A stretch of DNA of 39,748 nucleotides from Massilia horti (GCF_004614195.1 NZ_SPUM01000144.1:1-39748); one strand, 5' to 3'; positions 17,041 to 26,329 are shown, counted from the first letter of the stretch. Numbers and translations: made by a program. Notes: generated by a model not told the origin, from the letters alone.

Positions 17041-18345
17041 TTGCAAGGCGGGATCGTTATCGTAGGAGGCGGTGCGGGCGGGCTTGAGTTGGCCTGCAAA
17101 CTGGGGCGCAAACTGGGCCCGGCAAAGGTGGCGCTGGTCGACAGCCGGCTCTATCACATCTGGAAGCCGTCGCTGCACGAGGTGGCGGCGGGCACGCTGG
17201 ACATCCACCAGGAGGGTCTGTCATACCAGATGCTGGGCCACGACAACGGCTTTACCTTCGTGTACGGCGCCATGACGGCGCTCGACGCGGCGGTCCGGCG
17301 GCTCACCGTCGCGCCGGTCACTGCAACGGCCGACAACGAGGAAGTCCTGCCCGAGCGCCACATCGAGTACGACTCGCTGGTCATTGCGGTTGGCAGCACC
17401 TCCAACTATTTCGGCGTGCCCGGCGCGCGCGAACATACGATTTCGCTGAACGGCACCGAGGACGCGGAACGCTTCCGGCTCAAGCTGCTGCGCCTTCTGG
17501 CCGGCGCGGAGCAGGAGGCGGAGGAGGGCGACCAGGCCGGGCTGGACGTGGTCATTATCGGCGGTGGCGCGACCGGGGTCGAACTGGCGGCCGAGCTGCG
17601 CGAGGCCTCTTCCGTGTACGCGGTCTACGGGTTCAATCACCTGCAGGTGCGGCGCGACGTGCGCATCACCCTGCTCGAAGGCGCGCCGCGCATCCTGGCG
17701 CCGCTGCCGGAGCGGGTGTCCGATGCCGCGCTGCGGCTCCTGAACAAGCGCGCGATCCGCGTCGTGACCGATTGCCGTGTCACCAAGATCGAAAAGGACA
17801 AGGTGATTGACGCCAAGGGCAACACCTACCATGCCAATCTGTGCGTGTGGGCGGCCGGCATCCGCGCGCCTGAATTCCTCGCGTCGCTCGGGCTGCCTAC
17901 CAACGGGCGCAGCGGGCAGATCGAGGTCGACGACCACCTGCGCGTGAAGGGCGTGCCCAACGTGTATGCGCTGGGTGACTGCGCGGGGTGTGTCGATGCC
18001 AGCGGCCAGCCGGTGCCGCCACGCGCACAGGCGGCGCACCAGCAGGCCGACTACCTGTTCCACACCTTCATGCGCCAGGCCGCAGGCAAGCCGCCTTTGG
18101 CCAAGCCTTATGCCTACCGCGATTACGGTTCGCTAGTGTCGATCGGGCACCGCACCACGGTCGGCAGCCTGATGGGAGCGCTGCGCGGGTTTTCCTGGTT
18201 CGTCGAAGGGTTCCTGGCGCGCTTGATGTACCTGAGCCTGCACCTGCTGCACCACAAGGCGATTCTCGGACCGGTGCGCACGGCGGTGCTGGCGGTGGCC
18301 CGGTTCCTGATTCGCCGGACCACGCCGCTGGTCAAGCTGCACTAG
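17041..18345 (+). CDS. ndh: Type II NADH dehydrogenase (NDH-2)
   Basis: 434 residues with a TTG start at 17041, chosen because GGAGGCAGG sits directly upstream and the Rossmann strand begins at residue 5. FAD-binding GGGAGGLELA (about residues 9-18), active-site region with RLYHIWKPSLHEVAAG, NADH-binding Rossmann motif VIIGGGATGVELAAEL (about 175-190), and the second FAD motif NVYALGDCAG (about 307-316). These define single-subunit, non-proton-pumping NADH:quinone oxidoreductases. The C-terminal 70 residues (GSLMGALRGFSWFVEGFLAR, LSLHLLHHKAILG) form the amphipathic membrane-anchoring region. Monocistronic, followed by a REP pair. Confidence 0.9.
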   Translation: MQGGIVIVGGGAGGLELACKLGRKLGPAKVALVDSRLYHIWKPSLHEVAAGTLDIHQEGLSYQMLGHDNGFTFVYGAMTALDAAVRRLTVAPVTATADNEEVLPERHIEYDSLVIAVGSTSNYFGVPGAREHTISLNGTEDAERFRLKLLRLLAGAEQEAEEGDQAGLDVVIIGGGATGVELAAELREASSVYAVYGFNHLQVRRDVRITLLEGAPRILAPLPERVSDAALRLLNKRAIRVVTDCRVTKIEKDKVIDAKGNTYHANLCVWAAGIRAPEFLASLGLPTNGRSGQIEVDDHLRVKGVPNVYALGDCAGCVDASGQPVPPRAQAAHQQADYLFHTFMRQAAGKPPLAKPYAYRDYGSLVSIGHRTTVGSLMGALRGFSWFVEGFLARLMYLSLHLLHHKAILGPVRTAVLAVARFLIRRTTPLVKLH

Positions 18346-18380
18346 TGTCCTGAATTGCAGATTCGTTCTATATCACCGCT

Positions 18381-18501
18381 GTAGGGTGTGCAGCTTCGCT
18401 GCGCACGCGGTCACGGCATGCTCGCTTGCGGCTGCCACTCCACTACGCCACGTTCGCGAACCGCGTGCGCACAGGTCCTCGGCGGCCCCGCGCCCCCTAC
18501 G
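18381..18501. repeat. Inverted pair of variant REP-like elements
   Basis: Forward copy 18381-18411 is divergent: its core is GTGTGCAGC-TTC-GCTGCGCAC, which keeps the hairpin while changing the bases. Reverse copy 18452-18501 keeps one GTGCGCAC but the other half is replaced by a G/C-rich block (GGTCCTCGGCGGCCCCGCG) before the usual CCCTACG end. The same replacement is seen at 21716-21761. The pair sits between the convergent ndh and histidine kinase genes. Confidence 0.8.
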
Positions 18502-18532
18502 CCGCCGGTTTTAGCGGCAAATTGCACGCCGT

Positions 18533-19282
18533 TCAGGCAGGCGAGCCCTTGGGCAGGATCATGGTCAGCGCGGTGCCGCCCGAGTTGCCGGGGCCGAGGG
18601 TAAGTGTGCCGCCAAGCGCCCATGCGCGTGCCCGCAGCAGGCGCAGGCCGTGGCAGTTGATCGATTCCAGCCCAGCCGCGCCCGGGCCGACGCCGTTGTC
18701 GCGCACCGTCAGCATCAGGTGCTCGCCGTCGTCGTCGAGGATCACGTCCACTTCGCTCGCCTGCGCGTGCGCCACGACGTTGCGCAGGCCTTCTTCCACA
18801 CAGCGCAGCAGCGCCACGCCGTGTGCGCGGGAGCATTCCACCTCCTCGTCGGGCAGGCTGAGGTGCACCGCCAACTGATGCTCGCGCTTGAAAGCCGCGA
18901 TCACTTCCGACAGCGCCGCTTTCACGCCAAGGAATTCAAGCTTGTCGTTCCACAGCCCGATCTGCATCTTGCGGTTGGTCTCGATGACCGTGGTCAGAAG
19001 CTGCTTCATCTGGGCGGCGCGGTCGTGCAGCGCCTGGTTGTCCGCGGGGAGCTGGCGCGTCAGCAGGGCCAGGTGCATGGTGAGCGCGGTCATGGACGAC
19101 CCCAGGCTGTCGTGCATCTGCCGTGCCAGTTGGCGCCGTTCGTCGTCCCAGCTCGCCATCAGGTGAGACAGCAGTTCGGACAGTTCGGCGGTGCGCGCGG
19201 CGACCTGCCGATCGAGCTCGGTCTCAGTGAGGGAGGGTGCCTTTGCGCTCATGAGGTCTTGGTTGAATATTTCCCAAATCAT
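18533..19282 (-). CDS. NarL-partner type histidine kinase without sensor domain
   Basis: 249 residues from ATG 19282; an in-frame ATG at 19252 is an alternative, and neither has a strong ribosome site. After a short coiled-coil (LDRQVAARTAELSELLSHL) the HisKA_3 dimerisation motif reads RRQLARQMHDSLGSSMTAL with phospho-acceptor His57 and the adjacent acidic Asp. The HATPase_c part has LRNVVAHAQASEV and DNGVGPG boxes. This class phosphorylates NarL/LuxR-type response regulators, but no such regulator is encoded in the window. With no membrane or PAS/GAF region it must sense through a partner or the coiled coil. It is 72 bases downstream of the hybrid kinase, on the same strand. Confidence 0.85.
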   Translation of the reverse strand: MIWEIFNQDLMSAKAPSLTETELDRQVAARTAELSELLSHLMASWDDERRQLARQMHDSLGSSMTALTMHLALLTRQLPADNQALHDRAAQMKQLLTTVIETNRKMQIGLWNDKLEFLGVKAALSEVIAAFKREHQLAVHLSLPDEEVECSRAHGVALLRCVEEGLRNVVAHAQASEVDVILDDDGEHLMLTVRDNGVGPGAAGLESINCHGLRLLRARAWALGGTLTLGPGNSGGTALTMILPKGSPA

Positions 19283-19354
19283 ACAACAGTCTCGCCGCCG
19301 GCGGCGCGCACGCCGGGGACGCTGCCAAGTGTCAGGTGACGCCTGTCCGGTGCT

Positions 19355-20971
19355 TCATTCCTGGCTTGCCGGCTGGGCGCTGCGTTCGCCGAGGGCATCG
19401 AGCAGCAGTCGGATGTCGACTGGTTTGACCAGGTGCAGGTCGAAGCCGGCTTCGAGCACGCGCCGCTGGTCTTCGGCCAGCCCGTAGCCGGTCAGGGCGA
19501 CCAGCCGGATGTTGCACGTGTCGGGCGCCTTGCGCAGGCGCCGCGCCACTTCGTAGCCGTCGATTCCGGGCAGGCCGATGTCCACCAGCGCCACGTCCGG
19601 CACGCGCGAGCTGGCCATCTGCACGCCCTCGATGCCGTCGGCGGCTTGCTGAACAGAATAGCCGTAGGTGGACAGCATGGTCGCCATCATCTCGCGCCCG
19701 TCCGCGTTGTCTTCAATGATCAGCACGTTCGGCTTGTTGACCGCGGCGGCCGGGGAACGCGCCTTTGTTTCCGCCGGCGGTTCGATCCGCGGCAGGCGGA
19801 TCATGAATATGCTGCCGCTCTTGCCATCGCTTTCGGCGCTGACGCTCCCGCCGTGCAGTTCGACCAGCCGCCGGACCAGTGACAGGCCGATCCCCAGCCC
19901 GCCCTGTGAGCGGTCGAGCGAAATCGTCCCCTGCACGAACACTTCGAATACGTGCGGCAGCAGGTCGGGCGAAATGCCCACGCCCGAGTCGCGCACGGAC
20001 AGCACCACTTCGGCGCCGACGGTGGCGATCCCGATGTCGACGCTGCCGCCCGGTGGCGTGTATTTGAGCGCGTTGTCGATCAGGTTCGAGGCGATCTGTT
20101 CGAGCCGGGTCGGGTCGCCGTCGACCCAGCCGGGCGCCAGATCCAGGTTGATGCGGTAGCCGGCGGTGCGCCCGGTGGCGCGGAAGGTGTCGAGCACGCC
20201 CGACACCAGGCTGCCCACCTCCAGTGGCTGGCGCGCCAGCAGGACCTTGCCCGACATCGTGCGCGACAGGTCGAGCAGGTCGTCGACGATGCGCGCCAGG
20301 TGCTGGCTCTGGCGTTGGATGATCAGGCGCGCGCGCCCGACGATCTCGGCGCCGGCGCCCGGCATGCCGATCAGCGAGGCGGCGCTGCTGATCGCCGACA
20401 GGGGGTTGCGCAGTTCGTGCCCGAGCATCGCCAGGAACTCGTCCTTGGCGTGGCTCTTGCGCTCGGCCGCGCGCCGCTCTTCCATCTCGCGCAGCAGGCG
20501 CTTGTTGCTGGCCGTGAGCTCGGCGGTGCGCTGGGTCAGCTTTTCGGCCTGGCGCTTGAGCTGGTCGTTCTTGTTGGCCAGCGCGACGAACACGGAGACC
20601 TTGGCGTGCAGGATCTGCGGGATCACCGGGGTGAACAGGAAATCGACGGCGCCGCGCTGGTAGGCTTTCAGGCGGTCGATCTCGTCGGCCAGGAAGGCGG
20701 TCACGAAAATGATCGGGATGTCGGCCGAGCGCGCGCGCTGGTGGATCGCCTCGGCGGTCTCGAAGCCGTCCATGCCGGGCATATTCACGTCGAGCAGGAT
20801 CACCGCGAAGTCGTGCAGCAGCACCTGGCGCAGGGCTTCCTGGCCCGAGCGGGCGGCGATCACTGCGTAGCCTGTTTCCTCGGCCCACTGGTCGAGCAGG
20901 CTGGTCAATGCCAACAGGCTGGCTGGATCGTCGTTGACAACGAGAATTTTCGGTTTGTCGTTCTTAGGCAC
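19355..20971 (-). CDS. Soluble hybrid histidine kinase REC-HisKA-HATPase-REC
   Basis: 538 residues; GTG start at 20971. N-terminal receiver (residues 7-125) with Asp61, where the usual conserved lysine (KP) is replaced: the motif reads DFLFTPV. A coiled coil (130-170) leads to HisKA with DEFLAMLGHELRNPL (His185), HATPase_c (DNALKYTPPGG, GLGIGLSLVRR), and a second receiver at 418-530 with Asp464 and intact VKPV. There is no membrane segment. Such proteins take a signal through the first receiver and pass phosphate to the second. The Thr in place of Lys suggests REC1 switches differently. It probably forms a transcript with the kinase at 18533. Confidence 0.9.
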   Translation of the reverse strand: MPKNDKPKILVVNDDPASLLALTSLLDQWAEETGYAVIAARSGQEALRQVLLHDFAVILLDVNMPGMDGFETAEAIHQRARSADIPIIFVTAFLADEIDRLKAYQRGAVDFLFTPVIPQILHAKVSVFVALANKNDQLKRQAEKLTQRTAELTASNKRLLREMEERRAAERKSHAKDEFLAMLGHELRNPLSAISSAASLIGMPGAGAEIVGRARLIIQRQSQHLARIVDDLLDLSRTMSGKVLLARQPLEVGSLVSGVLDTFRATGRTAGYRINLDLAPGWVDGDPTRLEQIASNLIDNALKYTPPGGSVDIGIATVGAEVVLSVRDSGVGISPDLLPHVFEVFVQGTISLDRSQGGLGIGLSLVRRLVELHGGSVSAESDGKSGSIFMIRLPRIEPPAETKARSPAAAVNKPNVLIIEDNADGREMMATMLSTYGYSVQQAADGIEGVQMASSRVPDVALVDIGLPGIDGYEVARRLRKAPDTCNIRLVALTGYGLAEDQRRVLEAGFDLHLVKPVDIRLLLDALGERSAQPASQE

Positions 20972-21229
20972 GTTAGTAGTGCTGCGTCGAATTGTCGCTG
21001 GTCGTCACGTGAAAAAGCATAGCAGAGAGAGCTATTTCACCAAAGGAAAACTCGGCTTGTGGACGATTGATGATATCACGAAGCAACAGTGTTAAAAGTC
21101 AATCGTGCGCGGGGTCGGGACACCGTTCGCTGACGCACATACGCGGCTCCAACGCCTGTGCGATAGTCGGAACGTGTCCCTATCAGCCGTGTCAATGAAA
21201 GACAGGGGCGCCATCTTGAAAGGGCCAAC

Positions 21230-21685
21230 ATGAATATCGATACCATTGTGAAGAAATCGTTCCAGGGCAAATGTTTTCGCGAGCTGGCGGAAGCCCCGCT
21301 CTCCGCGCTGCAGTCGATCACCGACAGCCAGGCGGCGGCACTGCGCGATGCGTTTGGGGTGAACACGGTTGCCGACCTGGCTTGCCTGCGGGTCGTGCGT
21401 TATGCGCATGCGATCAGGCTGATGGCCGAGGTCGAAGCCATTCCGGTCGAAGAGCGGATGCTGGACGACGCGGTCGAAATGACCTTCCCGGCCAGCGACC
21501 CGCTGGCGGTCGATTCGAGCGTGACCCGCATCGAGGTGGTGGCGGAGCTGCCGGATGCAAGCACCGATCACCAGCACGCCTGCGCGATCGAGGCGCACAA
21601 CGAAGAGGTCCTGGGCAAGCCGGCTTTGCTGCATGCGGGCAAGCACGACGAGGTGCGTAAGGAACACGAAAAAGATCCGGGGTGA
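21230..21685 (+). CDS. Hypothetical protein with FPASDP motif
   Basis: 151 residues; ATG at 21230 with GAAAGG upstream. Residues 25-60 (SITDSQAAALRDAFGVNTVADLACL) read like a helix-hairpin-helix pair, a fold used in DNA or protein contacts. Residues 78-100 contain MTFPASDPLAV, a short motif seen in several small proteobacterial proteins of unknown role. The C-terminus is charged and His-rich. No signal peptide or membrane helix. It lies alone on the plus strand inside the minus-strand signalling island, divergent from the hybrid kinase at 19355 and convergent with the cyclase at 21902. Confidence 0.68.
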   Translation: MNIDTIVKKSFQGKCFRELAEAPLSALQSITDSQAAALRDAFGVNTVADLACLRVVRYAHAIRLMAEVEAIPVEERMLDDAVEMTFPASDPLAVDSSVTRIEVVAELPDASTDHQHACAIEAHNEEVLGKPALLHAGKHDEVRKEHEKDPG

Positions 21686-21715
21686 AGGGCTAAGGTCCGC
21701 GTGAGTCGGCGGGAT

Positions 21716-21883
21716 CGTAGGGGGCGCGGGGCCGCCGAGGACCTGTGCGCACGCGGTACGGTTGAATCCCGTTGGCTCCCGCCTGTGCAAGTACCGCGCG
21801 CGCAGTTCTCAGGAGCAGCGGGTTCGCGCACCAGCCGCAAGTCCGCATACGGTGACCGCGTGCGCACAGGTGCGCACCCTACG
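21716..21883. repeat. Inverted pair of REP-like elements, one of the GC-block variant
   Basis: Forward copy 21716-21761 carries the same G/C-rich replacement of one palindrome as 18452-18501; reverse copy 21855-21883 is the standard form. They enclose about 93 bases and lie between the convergent genes at 21230 and 21902. Confidence 0.85.
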
Positions 21884-21901
21884 ATATTCGAATTCGGACG
21901 C

Positions 21902-22891
21902 CTACCGGTGCGGCGCCAGCGCCGCTGCCTTGTGCACCGGCTTGACCGTCGGGCCGCGCCCGGTGCTGGTGGTGGCGCAGTAGCGGTTCTTGCCGCTGCG
22001 CTTGGCTTCGTACAGCGCGTAATCGGCGATGTTGATCAGCGCGTCGACCGTCTCGGCGTCGTCCGGATACAGGCTGATCCCGATCGAGGTCGACAGCCGC
22101 AGCGTCAGGTCGTTGATGTAGAACGGCTCGGCCAGCGCTTCGACCAGCTTGGCAGCCGGCCCCTGGGCATCAGCCAGGCAGTGGATATCGCCCAAAACCA
22201 CCATGAATTCGTCGCCGCCCAGGCGGGCGACGGTGTCTTCCTTGCGCGCATTGGTCAGCAGGCGCTCCGACACCATCTTGAGGATCTCGTCGCCACAGGC
22301 ATGGCCATAGGTGTCGTTGATCGCTTTGAAGCCGTCCAGGTCCAGGTACATGACCGCCGCCTTGGCGTGGCCGCGGTTGGCATGCTGCAGCGCGGTGGCG
22401 ATGCGGTCTTCCAGCAGGCGCCGGTTGGGCAGCCCGGTGAGCGCGTCGTGCAGGGCCAGCTCCTGCTGGGCGCGGCTGTATTGCGCCAGCTCCTTGTACA
22501 GCAGGCGTACCTCGAGCATGTTGTGGATGCGCTTGTGCACCTCCAGCAGGTCGAACGGCTTGCTGATGAAGTCGCGCGCGCCCGCTTCCAGCGCGGCGAT
22601 CTTAAAGCTCGGCTGGGCGGTGAGCGCGAGCACCGGCAAGTAGCCTCCCTGTTCGATTTCCTTGAGCCCCTTCATGACCTGGAACCCGTTCAGGCCCGGC
22701 ATTTGCAGGTCGAGCAGGATCAGGTCGTAGTTGTGTTCGCGATGCAGCGGGCACACCTGTTCCGGCTCCATCGTCGAGCTGATGTTGTTGTAGCCTTCCT
22801 CGCGCAATATCTCTTCCATCAGCTCGATATTGTCCGGCGAGTCGTCTACCACCAGAATCTTTGCGTTCAAAATGTCTTGTCGGCTCGGCAT
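21902..22891 (-). CDS. Response regulator diguanylate cyclase (REC-GGDEF)
   Basis: 329 residues; ATG at 22891 with GAGAG upstream. Receiver domain at 10-125 with Asp61 and KPF (Lys111), so a complete phosphorylation site. A helical linker leads to GGDEF (residues 145-305): DALTGLPNRRLL, the catalytic GGDEF at 225-229, and an RxxD inhibitory site (RKED, 216-219) five residues before it. It should make c-di-GMP from two GTP when phosphorylated and be product-inhibited. Surrounding kinases are candidates to phosphorylate it, with none coupled by overlap. The last 20 residues look like a disordered tail. Confidence 0.93.
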   Translation of the reverse strand: MPSRQDILNAKILVVDDSPDNIELMEEILREEGYNNISSTMEPEQVCPLHREHNYDLILLDLQMPGLNGFQVMKGLKEIEQGGYLPVLALTAQPSFKIAALEAGARDFISKPFDLLEVHKRIHNMLEVRLLYKELAQYSRAQQELALHDALTGLPNRRLLEDRIATALQHANRGHAKAAVMYLDLDGFKAINDTYGHACGDEILKMVSERLLTNARKEDTVARLGGDEFMVVLGDIHCLADAQGPAAKLVEALAEPFYINDLTLRLSTSIGISLYPDDAETVDALINIADYALYEAKRSGKNRYCATTSTGRGPTVKPVHKAAALAPHR

Positions 22892-23032
22892 GCGTACTCT
22901 CTTCCACTCGGTATTCGTCCGTTTTTTTCTACTTAGAATCCGGCTCTACCCATTTTTTTTAAGTCTAGCAAACCGCTGAGAATTTCTTGTAGGACAGCGC
23001 CGCGTGTTAGGGTAGGAACAGGTTGGACGGTG

Positions 23033-25288
23033 TCAGCGCATTACCCGATTGGCCAGCAGCGGGGCGGACGGCCCGACGATCGCGGCCACCGCGTCGATCA
23101 GCTCGCCGGCTTCGACCGGCTTGGAAAGATGAGCGGAAAAGCCCGCTTCCAGGGCGCGCAGCCGGTCTTCCGAGCGCGCGAAGGCGGTCAGCGCCACCGC
23201 CGGCATCCGGCCGCCGCCCTCGCGCCCGAGCGCGCGCACCCGCGCCAGGAGCTCGTAACCGTCCACTTCGGGCATGGCCAGGTCGGTGATCAAAACGTCG
23301 AACCGGGCCGCCGCCAGTTGCGCCAGCGCGTCGCCGGCGTTGGCCGCCAGCCGCACGTCGGCCTGGCAGTCGCCCAGGATGCGGGCGATCAGTTCACGCG
23401 CGTCGCGGTCGTCGTCGACCACCAGCACGCGCACGCCAGCCAGGTTACGCAAGGTCAGTTCGGGGCTGGGGGCCGCCGGCAGCCGCGAAGGTTCGGGGCG
23501 CGCGCCGCGCCGGGCGTCCGCGCACGCCTGGGTGCGGGCGGGCGGCAGTTCGATCGTGAAGGCCGCGCCGCGGCCTTCGCCTTCGCTCTCGGCGCGCACG
23601 GTGCCGCCGTGCTGCTCGATCAGGTGCCTGACGATCGCCAGCCCCAGCCCGAGGCCGCCATGGTGGCGCGTGGTCGAGGCGTCGGCCTGGCGGAAGCGCT
23701 CGAACACGTGGGGGACGAATTCGGGACGAATGCCCATTCCGGTGTCGCGCACCGTGATCGCCACCTGGCCGTCGTTTCGGGACAAGCCGATCGTGACCAG
23801 GCCGCCCTTCGGGGTGAACTTGATCGCATTGGACAGCAGGTTCCAGACCACCTGCTGCAGGCGCGCCGGGTCGCCGGCGATCGTGCCGACGTCCGGATCG
23901 TAGTCGGTCTGGATGCGGATGTTCTTGGCGTCGGCCGCCGGGCGCACGGTCTCCACCGCGGCGTCGACGAACGTGCGCGGCGCCAGCACCTGCATGTCCA
24001 GCTGCACCGTGCCCGAGGTGATCCGGCTCATGTCGAGCAGGTCTTCGATCAGCCGGGCCTGGGCGCGCGCGTTGCGCTCGATCGTCTGCAGGCCGCGCTG
24101 CAGGTCGGATTCGCCACGGCCGGTGCGGCGCAGCATCTGGGCCCAGCCCAGGATCGCCGACAGCGGCGTGCGCAGCTCGTGCGACAGGGTGGCCAGGAAT
24201 TCGTCCTTCATCTGGCTGGTGCGCTCGGCCTCGGCGCGCGCCAGGCGCTCGTTTTCGAGCAGGACCTTGCGCTCTTCGGCGGCGCGCTGGGCCGCCTCGT
24301 ACAGGCGCAGGTTGTCGATCGCCACCGCGGCCTGGGCCGCGATGCCCGAGACGATGCGCTCGGCGCGCTCGCCGAATACGTCCGGCTCCGGATGGCCGAA
24401 GTACATGTTGCCCAGGATTTCGCCGGAGCGCGCCATGACGGGCACTGACAGGTAGCTGCGCACCGCGGGATGGCCGACCGGCAGGCCGAAGTAGGGCGTC
24501 GGGCGGCGGCGCGGATCGCTCGAAATGTCGCCTGATCGTATCGGAACGTTGCTGGGCAGGCTGGGGCCGAACAGGGCGGTGGCGCGCGGTTCGCCAAAGC
24601 TCTCGAACTGGGCCGGGGTGGAGCCGGACATCGTGTACAGCGTGAACAGGCGCCCGCCGCCGTATTTGCCGTGGTAGATGAAGGCGGCGAAGCGCGCACC
24701 GGCAATGCCGGCCGCGGCGTCGGTGGCGGTCTGCAGCAGCGCGCGCAGGTCGCGCGTGCTGGCCATGGCATTGTTGGTGCTGTTGAGCAGCTCGAGCACG
24801 TGCGATTCTTCGCGCAGGGCCCGTTCGGCGCGTTTGATCTCGTCCACGTCGGTATTGGTGCCGAACCAGCGCACGACATGGCCGCGGCGGTCACGCACCG
24901 CGTTGGCGCGTGTGAGGAACCAGCGATAGATGCCGTCGGCGCCCCGCATCGGGAACTCCATCTCGAACGTCTCGCCGGTACGGACCGACGCGCGCCAGTG
25001 CTCCAGCACGGCCGGCAGCACCGCCGGGTCGTGCACCGCTTTCCAGCCCCAGCCGGTGGATTGTTCCGGGTTGGTGCCGGTGTATTCGTACCAGCGTTTG
25101 TTGAACCAGACGGTGGCGCCGCTGGCGTCGGCCAAAAAGACCGGGTGCGGGATCGTGTCGGCCAGCGCGCGCAGCGCATCGTCGCTCTGGCGCAGGTCTT
25201 CCCGGGCCGCATCCAGCTCGTCCTGTGCATGCGCGCGCGGCGCGCCGGCCGTGCGCGGCAGGTCGGTGCGTTGTTGATCGTCGCTCAT
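23033..25288 (-). CDS. Soluble hybrid histidine kinase PAS-GAF-HisKA-HATPase-REC
   Basis: 751 residues from ATG 25288; the frame is open to 25405 but the upstream part has no family similarity. PAS domain at about 40-155 (PHPVFLADASGATVWFNKRW, with YRWFLTRANAVRDRRGHVVRW as its PAC part), GAF at 180-330 (SYLSVPVMARSGEILGNMYF), HisKA with KDEFLATLSHELRTPL (His370), HATPase_c (SNAIKFTPKGG, GLGLGLAIVRHL), and a C-terminal receiver (LVVDDD, VLITDLAMPEVDGYEL, SKPV). The PAS is of the aromatic-residue type common in cytosolic sensors; its ligand is not evident. A response regulator protein is encoded just upstream on the same strand, 207 bases away. Confidence 0.92.
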   Translation of the reverse strand: MSDDQQRTDLPRTAGAPRAHAQDELDAAREDLRQSDDALRALADTIPHPVFLADASGATVWFNKRWYEYTGTNPEQSTGWGWKAVHDPAVLPAVLEHWRASVRTGETFEMEFPMRGADGIYRWFLTRANAVRDRRGHVVRWFGTNTDVDEIKRAERALREESHVLELLNSTNNAMASTRDLRALLQTATDAAAGIAGARFAAFIYHGKYGGGRLFTLYTMSGSTPAQFESFGEPRATALFGPSLPSNVPIRSGDISSDPRRRPTPYFGLPVGHPAVRSYLSVPVMARSGEILGNMYFGHPEPDVFGERAERIVSGIAAQAAVAIDNLRLYEAAQRAAEERKVLLENERLARAEAERTSQMKDEFLATLSHELRTPLSAILGWAQMLRRTGRGESDLQRGLQTIERNARAQARLIEDLLDMSRITSGTVQLDMQVLAPRTFVDAAVETVRPAADAKNIRIQTDYDPDVGTIAGDPARLQQVVWNLLSNAIKFTPKGGLVTIGLSRNDGQVAITVRDTGMGIRPEFVPHVFERFRQADASTTRHHGGLGLGLAIVRHLIEQHGGTVRAESEGEGRGAAFTIELPPARTQACADARRGARPEPSRLPAAPSPELTLRNLAGVRVLVVDDDRDARELIARILGDCQADVRLAANAGDALAQLAAARFDVLITDLAMPEVDGYELLARVRALGREGGGRMPAVALTAFARSEDRLRALEAGFSAHLSKPVEAGELIDAVAAIVGPSAPLLANRVMR

Positions 25289-25495
25289 CCGCGTGCTTTC
25301 GGCCGGGGCGGAACCGGGACGTGAGGGTGCAAGATGCTGCGAGTGGGCTCTGTAGCAATCATGGTCATGTGGGCGGCGCGAAAACCTGGCGAACTGCGCA
25401 AGCATACTGCGCAGGCATGACTTGCCCCGCGCGCCAGCAAGCCGCCGATCATTTTAGCCCAGCCCAACCTGGTCACCGCACACGATTGCTTTTAC

Positions 25496-26329
25496 TTATG
25501 TTTTCCGGTGCAACTGTCTTGCCACATCGTCCAGCGCCCCTTGCAGCTGGTCGAGCTCGTAGGGCTTTTGCAGGGACAGGTAGGGGAACTCGAGGTGGCG
25601 CAGCAAGGCGTCGCCGTAGCCTGAGGCAAAGATCACCTTCAGGCCGGGATCGCCAGCGAGCGCCTTGCGTGCCAGGTCGACACCGGACATCCCCGGCAGG
25701 CTGACGTCCGAGAACAAGACGTCATAGCGGGCGCTGCCCAGGCGGGCGAGGGCGTCTTCCGGATGCGCCACCCCCTCGGCCCGATGGCCGAACGCCTTGA
25801 GCATTTCGCACACCAGGTATTGCGAGTCCAGGTTGTCCTCGACCACCAGCACGCGTAGCGCGCCGCCCTGGTCTTCCGGTTGCGGATCGGATCCGGCCGG
25901 GGCAATGGCGCACAGCACGCCACGCACCGCGCCATTGTCCATCCGCACCGGCGTGAAGTGCACGTCGCGGATTTCCTCGGTGGCCCCGCCGGCGTGCGCG
26001 AACGAAAGCGCGACGGACGGCGCCACCGCCGCCTCGCCTTGCCAGGCGCGCGCCAGTTCCGCCCCGGCGGCCGCGAGCGGCGGCGGCAGCACCGGCGGCA
26101 CCGCTCCGCCCGGTACCGTGCCGTAGCCCGGCCCGGCAAGCTTTGCGTAGGCCTCGTTGAACACGACGATCGAGTCGGCACCCCAGGCCAGCAGCATCGG
26201 CAGCGGGGTGTTGAGCAAGATGTCGGTCGCCAGGTGCAGCGGGTGCGGCCAGCTGGCGGGGTCGCCAAGACTGGTGGCGAACCAGTTGTACGAGGCGGTG
26301 GAGCGTGCGGATTTGCCAGGAGCGAGCAT
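25496..26329 (-). CDS. PAS-like/receiver protein lacking a kinase core
   Basis: 277 residues; ATG at 26329 without a clear ribosome site. Residues 15-65 (LGDPASWPHPL, LNTPLPMLLAWGADSIVVFN) match the start of the PAS module seen at the N-terminus of many hybrid kinases. Residues 155-277 are a complete receiver: VLVVEDN, LFSDVSLPGMSG (Asp208), FASGYGD and LQKPYELDQL. The HisKA and HATPase parts expected between them are absent. So it looks like a hybrid kinase reduced by internal deletion, or a purpose-built adaptor. It may act as a phosphate sink or diffusible receiver for the kinase encoded downstream at 23033. Confidence 0.85.
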   Translation of the reverse strand: MLAPGKSARSTASYNWFATSLGDPASWPHPLHLATDILLNTPLPMLLAWGADSIVVFNEAYAKLAGPGYGTVPGGAVPPVLPPPLAAAGAELARAWQGEAAVAPSVALSFAHAGGATEEIRDVHFTPVRMDNGAVRGVLCAIAPAGSDPQPEDQGGALRVLVVEDNLDSQYLVCEMLKAFGHRAEGVAHPEDALARLGSARYDVLFSDVSLPGMSGVDLARKALAGDPGLKVIFASGYGDALLRHLEFPYLSLQKPYELDQLQGALDDVARQLHRKT

